NCBI GenBank assembly: GCA_003132405.1
Contig: PKXQ01000057.1
Location: forward strand, 3,668-67,667
Reading direction: 5' to 3'
Length of the DNA: 64,000 nt
DNA from: Acidobacteriaceae bacterium
GTDB lineage: Bacteria; Acidobacteriota; Terriglobia; Terriglobales; Acidobacteriaceae
Translations under genes and position numbers: made by a program
Notes under the pieces: generated by a model
The model's input: the letters and a program-made list of their open reading frames with translations, nothing else
Told to the model about the DNA's origin: nothing
The model's database searches: none
Part shown: piece after piece, positions 60,153 through 64,000 of the stretch
How the letters are laid out: each line of letters begins with the position of its first letter
How positions within the stretch are numbered: the stretch's first letter is position 1

Positions 60153-62768
60153 CTACCAGGAGAGTGTCACGACTTTTTCGACATAGCCAGCGCCCGATGG
60201 AAACTGCACTCTAAGCTGACTGGAATCACTCGATAGCTCCGCGCCATCGACTTGCAAATGAATCTTCGAACTGTTCAGCCGAACGAATAAAACCTGAGAG
60301 CTATTTGCCGGAGCCGACAATCGCAGCCGCAAAGAGCGTGTAGACTCCCGCTGATCGATGACTTTCATCTGAGCAGTAACCGCTCCCGCTTCGGGCAAGC
60401 CGTGGGTCACGCCGACTTCAACCGCGGGCAGAGGAGTACGTATCTCTCCGTTTCCAGCCGCCGCGATTGTTGCGCGTGAGCTCAGCCTTATAGCTCTCGA
60501 TCCCTCGCCGGTGAGGCGAATGGAAAGCATCGAGCCGTCGCGCCTTATCTCTATGCCAACGCGGCGCTCGCCGATCGGAACATTCAGAATTTTTGCCTCG
60601 CTCCACTGCGCCGGCAACTTCGGAGTAACAATAAGCTCCCTTTCAGCGGCGTTCCATTCCAATCCAAACATGCCGCGCACGGCCGGCGTGACCACCATCG
60701 CCGAAGACCATAGCTGGTGCGAAGTGCTGCGGCCCATCCATCGAAAGAATTCGCCGGAAAGCAGCTCGGTGACCGCACCCAAATTTTGTGCCCACGTGAG
60801 ATCCGCATTTTGCATCAAGTGCGCATACCCTGACAGACTGCGCCCGTTACGATATTCGGAAAGCGAAACCCATCCCGTGAAGAGTGGCCACACACTGCCC
60901 TGGTGATAGCTGATGGGATCGTAGAAGCTCACACTGGGGCTCAAATCGCGCGTTCCCCAATCGGTCGAGAATTCATTCGATGCCCATCGGTTCAGCATTC
61001 CGCTGGGGCGTGTCAGATTGAAGCTTCCGTCCCATGCTGCGACGGCCGGATAGATCGTGGGGCTCGCGTCCAAAGTTCCATCGGCATTTCGGCTGAAGGC
61101 GTAAAAATTCGCATCGGGCAGAAAGTACTCTTTTTCCAGTTGCTCGGCGATGTGGTGAGCGCGCTTCTGGGCATCTTCAGCTAGTGGCAAATTTCCAGTT
61201 GCCTTGGCGAGGTTGGCGAATGCCGAACTTGCCTGCTGATCAAGGGCAGCGAGATAGATCTCCTGATGTGGCATGCCCGGAGGCCAGGATTCCACCCATC
61301 CCGATCCCGCGATGTTTTCGTAGATTCCATCACCGTCGGAATCGTGCGACCGCTCAAACTCCCACGCTTTTTGGAAGGCATCCCAGTGCTTCTTGAGAAA
61401 CGCGGTATCGCCGCTAATCTGAAAATAGTCGTTGGCGGCCATGATGAAGAGCGGAGTTGCGTCTGCGGATGCAAATTCATACGGCAGGCTTTTCCAATCC
61501 ACAAGTCCAGCCGTCTGCGACCATTCGTGAATAATTTGCCCCTGCGGACTTTGACGCCGCGACAGAAATTCCAATTGATCGCGGGTCAACTGTAAATCGC
61601 CATAAGCATTGACCGCGTAAAGACTCCACAGCGAGTCGCGGCCGAAATACCAGCCAAAGCCTGGCCGCGCGGAATCATCGGAGCTGTCGAATCCCGCGAC
61701 CAGAGCGGTTTCCTTATGACCAGGAGTTGTCTCTACCTTTAATTGATCGATCGAAACTTCCGCCCAGCTGAAGGCGTCGTCGAATTGTTTGTCCGGAGTT
61801 TCGATGCGGAGATGGTCCGACAAGAAATTCTTGTAGTAGGTCGCCGTCTCCTCGTACAGCGATTGCAATGAGCGTCCGAGACCAGCCAGCCTGCCCGCGA
61901 GCGCCGCGTTGCTTGATTCTGCGACCGAATCTCCGGTCGTCATCAGCAACGGAAAGAGTTTATTGCCGTCGCGGGCGGGATCGAAGTGCAAGACAAACTG
62001 CAGCGGATATGTTTTGGCTCGCTCCTGGTAAGGCGCCGTGATGCCAGCCTCTGCTCCCGGCATTTGGAGGGCTGCGGCATGATCGGGAAAATTTAAATGC
62101 AACACATAAAATCCGCTGGCCGCTGCCTCCCCTTTTATCCATTCCGGAGACGGGCGATCATCCGATGAAGCGGGCCACATGAGCTTCATATCGGGCGTGA
62201 ATTGAAACGTGAGCGTAAGCGGGCGCACTGCCTCGATTTCGAAAAATGCCAGGACCCCGGCCCCGTCGGGTGCATTGTGCGGTGCAAACAGAACCTCGCG
62301 GACAGTGAAATTCGCGTGAGCAAAAGTGATGGTCGTGTGATCGGGCCAGACCTCAATTTCCGCGGCGTGCTCGTTCACGTCGATCGGCACCTCATAATCT
62401 TGCATCTCCGCGTTAATGCGCAGGTTGCTGAAAATTTTCCAGGGGAATATCCACGCCTCAAAGGATCCGTCTTGCCTGCCAAGAATCGCACCGCGCGGGC
62501 CGACGACGGTAAAAGGCTTTGTTGGAACCGCCTCGCGCACGATCTTGAGAGGCACAGTTTCGTCAAAGGGAAATTTCGCCAAAACAGATGATTGATCGTT
62601 TGTCTGGCCGGTCATAGCGTGGCCGTTCATCGTCTGGCCCCTCATGGTCTGGCCGTTTTTCGTCTGGGCAATTTTCGCCTGGCTGATCGACTGCGATTCC
62701 GCGGTAAGTATGCCGGACAGAAGCAGAGCCAGCGCCAGCCAACTTCGACGAGGGAAATCCAGCTTCAT
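60153..62768 (-). CDS. Secreted (alpha/alpha)6 glycosidase, glycogen-debranching/MGH1-like
   Basis: An 871-aa exported enzyme. A signal peptide (FPRRSWLALALLLSGILTA) is followed by five-residue repeats of QTMNG type (residues about 27-53). After a beta-sandwich N-domain, a six-hairpin catalytic domain begins near residue 330 (FSWAEVSIDQLKVETTPGHK, FGWYFGRDSLWSLYAVNAYG, HEWSQTAGLVDW, SDGDGIYENIAGSGWVESWP). The GRDSLW and DGDGIYEN segments are typical of the amylo-alpha-1,6-glucosidase/MGH1 group. A beta-rich C-domain follows. ATG 62,768 gives the best signal peptide. It lies 39 bp downstream of the trehalase gene on the same strand, suggesting joint use of extracellular glucosides. Confidence 0.85.
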   Translation of the reverse strand: MKLDFPRRSWLALALLLSGILTAESQSISQAKIAQTKNGQTMRGQTMNGHAMTGQTNDQSSVLAKFPFDETVPLKIVREAVPTKPFTVVGPRGAILGRQDGSFEAWIFPWKIFSNLRINAEMQDYEVPIDVNEHAAEIEVWPDHTTITFAHANFTVREVLFAPHNAPDGAGVLAFFEIEAVRPLTLTFQFTPDMKLMWPASSDDRPSPEWIKGEAAASGFYVLHLNFPDHAAALQMPGAEAGITAPYQERAKTYPLQFVLHFDPARDGNKLFPLLMTTGDSVAESSNAALAGRLAGLGRSLQSLYEETATYYKNFLSDHLRIETPDKQFDDAFSWAEVSIDQLKVETTPGHKETALVAGFDSSDDSARPGFGWYFGRDSLWSLYAVNAYGDLQLTRDQLEFLSRRQSPQGQIIHEWSQTAGLVDWKSLPYEFASADATPLFIMAANDYFQISGDTAFLKKHWDAFQKAWEFERSHDSDGDGIYENIAGSGWVESWPPGMPHQEIYLAALDQQASSAFANLAKATGNLPLAEDAQKRAHHIAEQLEKEYFLPDANFYAFSRNADGTLDASPTIYPAVAAWDGSFNLTRPSGMLNRWASNEFSTDWGTRDLSPSVSFYDPISYHQGSVWPLFTGWVSLSEYRNGRSLSGYAHLMQNADLTWAQNLGAVTELLSGEFFRWMGRSTSHQLWSSAMVVTPAVRGMFGLEWNAAERELIVTPKLPAQWSEAKILNVPIGERRVGIEIRRDGSMLSIRLTGEGSRAIRLSSRATIAAAGNGEIRTPLPAVEVGVTHGLPEAGAVTAQMKVIDQRESTRSLRLRLSAPANSSQVLFVRLNSSKIHLQVDGAELSSDSSQLRVQFPSGAGYVEKVVTLSW
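62602..62691. repeat. 15-bp tandem repeats inside the glycosidase gene
   Basis: Six 15-base units related to GTCTGGCCGTTCATC, at 62,602, 62,617, 62,632, 62,647, 62,662 and 62,677. They encode five-residue units (QTMNG, QTMRG, QTKNG, HAMTG and weaker ones) just after the signal peptide. Expansion or contraction keeps the frame. Confidence 0.85.
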
Positions 62769-62807
62769 GAACTCTCCAAACAAAATGCTCGATGCGGGAT
62801 GGATCGA

Positions 62808-64000
62808 CTAGGGAAGAGCGGCCTTCGGCGAAACCGCTTTCGCCACGTCGACGCTTTTTCCCGGCGGCAGCGCATGCAGCAGTTCTACAAACGCCGCATT
62901 GGTCCAGCCAAATCCGATTACGTTCGCTGTATAGCCGGCCGTCACATGAGTATCTGAAGATCGACTCACAACGTTGTACTTCTCGTGAATTGTTCCATCA
63001 CGTTCGAAGTCTTCTAACACCATCGAGAGAAATTCCGCGGAGACACGGTCTGCTTCCTCATTGTGCCCATAGCGGCGCATCCCCTCCACCGCCAGCAACT
63101 GAATGGGCGCCCAACCAAAAGGATAATCCCACTGCACATGCGTTTCCCGCACGCTCATGGCGATGCCGCCTGCTCTCTCGAAGGCGCCCAGATTTTTCAC
63201 GACAGCGCCAGCTTGGGCCTCGGTAGCCAGTCCAGCCCACAGTGGATAAAAGGTTGTGGCATAGCGATAAGTGGATCGTTGTTGTAGATCAAAGTTGTAA
63301 TCGAAGAAGAGTCCCTGTTGCTCATCCCACAAATACTTCTGCATCGACTGCTTGCGGTCCTCCGCCATGCGGCCCCACTCGGCGGCTTCAGCATCCTTGC
63401 CCAAAATGCGGCTCATTTCTTCCAGGTCGCGTTCCGTTTTGAAAAGAAGACTATTCAAGCACACCGGAGCATAGTGCTGGGTAGCGGCGCCGTACGGACC
63501 GAATCGGAAGGAGATGTCGAATCCAGATTCGCGCATGGAGCGGTCGCCTTTGTAGTAGTCCGGAGTCAGCTTTATGCGTCGCGCCGTTTCGCAGGGCGAA
63601 ACGGTAGATGATTCGGGCTGCGCGCCATCACCGCACACTTCCACCGAGTAAGGAGATCCCGATGCTCTCCCACCCGGAACATCCGCGGCCTCACTTTCAT
63701 AGGGCGGGATCGTGGAGTGAAAAAGAAAGTAAGCCGCTACTTGGCGATAGATATCGTTTTCATCCTGCAAGGCCTCCATTGCGGGCCCCTCGCCAAAATC
63801 GTAATACCGGGAAAGGCCGGTAGAGGCAGCCAGATGCGGAGCTTGCGTCCACATGGCATGATCGCGCTTCACATAAGAGTAGGCCGTCTCCATCCATGCC
63901 CGGTCGTCCTGAGCTGCCGCTTTTTGCGCCTCGTGAACAGCCATCACCATGGAGCTCAAAAACGGCGGTTGGGAGCGGGTTAGATAATAAGTGCGATTGG
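62808..64000 (-). CDS. treA: Alpha,alpha-trehalase (GH37), 5' end beyond the window
   Basis: At least 397 residues of a GH37 trehalase; the frame is open to the window edge. The edge segment reads NRTYYLTRSQPPFLSSMVMA, a conserved trehalase block. Further hallmarks are ESGFDISFRFG, CLNSLLFKTERDLEEM, the second signature VQWDYPFGWAPIQLLAVEG, and IHEKYNV...GFGWTNAAFVELL. It hydrolyses trehalose to two glucose molecules; periplasmic export is likely from the family and the secreted neighbour, but the N-terminus is not visible. It precedes the secreted glycosidase gene by 39 bp and is probably the first gene of that pair. Confidence 0.95.
   Translation of the reverse strand, partial: NRTYYLTRSQPPFLSSMVMAVHEAQKAAAQDDRAWMETAYSYVKRDHAMWTQAPHLAASTGLSRYYDFGEGPAMEALQDENDIYRQVAAYFLFHSTIPPYESEAADVPGGRASGSPYSVEVCGDGAQPESSTVSPCETARRIKLTPDYYKGDRSMRESGFDISFRFGPYGAATQHYAPVCLNSLLFKTERDLEEMSRILGKDAEAAEWGRMAEDRKQSMQKYLWDEQQGLFFDYNFDLQQRSTYRYATTFYPLWAGLATEAQAGAVVKNLGAFERAGGIAMSVRETHVQWDYPFGWAPIQLLAVEGMRRYGHNEEADRVSAEFLSMVLEDFERDGTIHEKYNVVSRSSDTHVTAGYTANVIGFGWTNAAFVELLHALPPGKSVDVAKAVSPKAALP

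Noticed and set aside
1-64000. CRISPR array, rRNA or tRNA genes
   Set aside because: No regularly spaced repeats and no recognised rRNA or cloverleaf sequence on reading both strands by eye; a covariance-model scan would be needed to exclude a tRNA fully.

Overview
The window looks like a chromosomal segment of a GC-rich soil-type Acidobacteriota (Terriglobia/Koribacter-like). This is inferred from the gene families (XrtA-type exopolysaccharide locus, FecR plus CHASE2 cyclase pair, CarboxypepD_reg-type outer-membrane barrel, choice-of-anchor D proteins) and from the dispersed hairpin repeats between genes. No rRNA, tRNA or CRISPR array was recognised.

1-20,800: surface polysaccharide region. 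Two tandem sulfotransferases (+) converge on a long minus-strand operon running from about 18.6 kb down to 2.6 kb. In transcription order it encodes a Fis-type AAA+ regulator, Wza-like export protein, outer-membrane barrel, Wzz-like chain-length protein, GspA/ExeA-like ATPase, tyrosine autokinase, polyprenyl glycosylphosphotransferase, O-antigen-ligase-like protein, methyltransferase, deacetylase-like protein, asparagine-synthase-like amidotransferase and two glycosyltransferases. Divergent from it are exosortase and EpsI, encoded as two separate overlapping genes.

20,800-35,300: mixed region with many intergenic repeats. It holds Nnr (NAD(P)H-hydrate repair), small hypothetical genes, a secreted papain-like protein, a GT2 glycosyltransferase, a 75-aa secreted protein with a VPEGGS C-terminal sorting signal, WecB, a second exosortase broken by a one-base frameshift, a Phd/VapC toxin-antitoxin pair, a FecR protein and a CHASE2-adenylate cyclase.

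35,300-39,770: insertion zone. It holds a truncated IS1-like transposase, a DUF2335 membrane protein and a complete IS1595-type element (37,534-39,707) with 26-bp perfect terminal inverted repeats, an 8-bp target duplication and a membrane-protein passenger gene.

39,770-57,500: K+ channel, GH63-like glucosidase and then a remarkable redox cluster. It contains a pentaheme cytochrome, a NuoE-NuoF fusion, a giant iron-sulfur protein with two internal cyclic-nucleotide-binding domains, a membrane protein with cytochrome-b-like histidines, a membrane-anchored decaheme cytochrome, a 1256-aa decaheme/LVIVD-propeller cytochrome and an outer-membrane barrel. Together they could form an electron path from NADH through the inner membrane and periplasm to the outer membrane. 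No terminal reductase subunit is present. This is the best candidate for an undescribed system.

57,500-64,000: a duplicated GlcG/HbpS-like lipoprotein, a decayed choice-of-anchor D/FnIII gene, a secreted (alpha/alpha)6 glycosidase and the C-terminal part of a trehalase cut by the window end.
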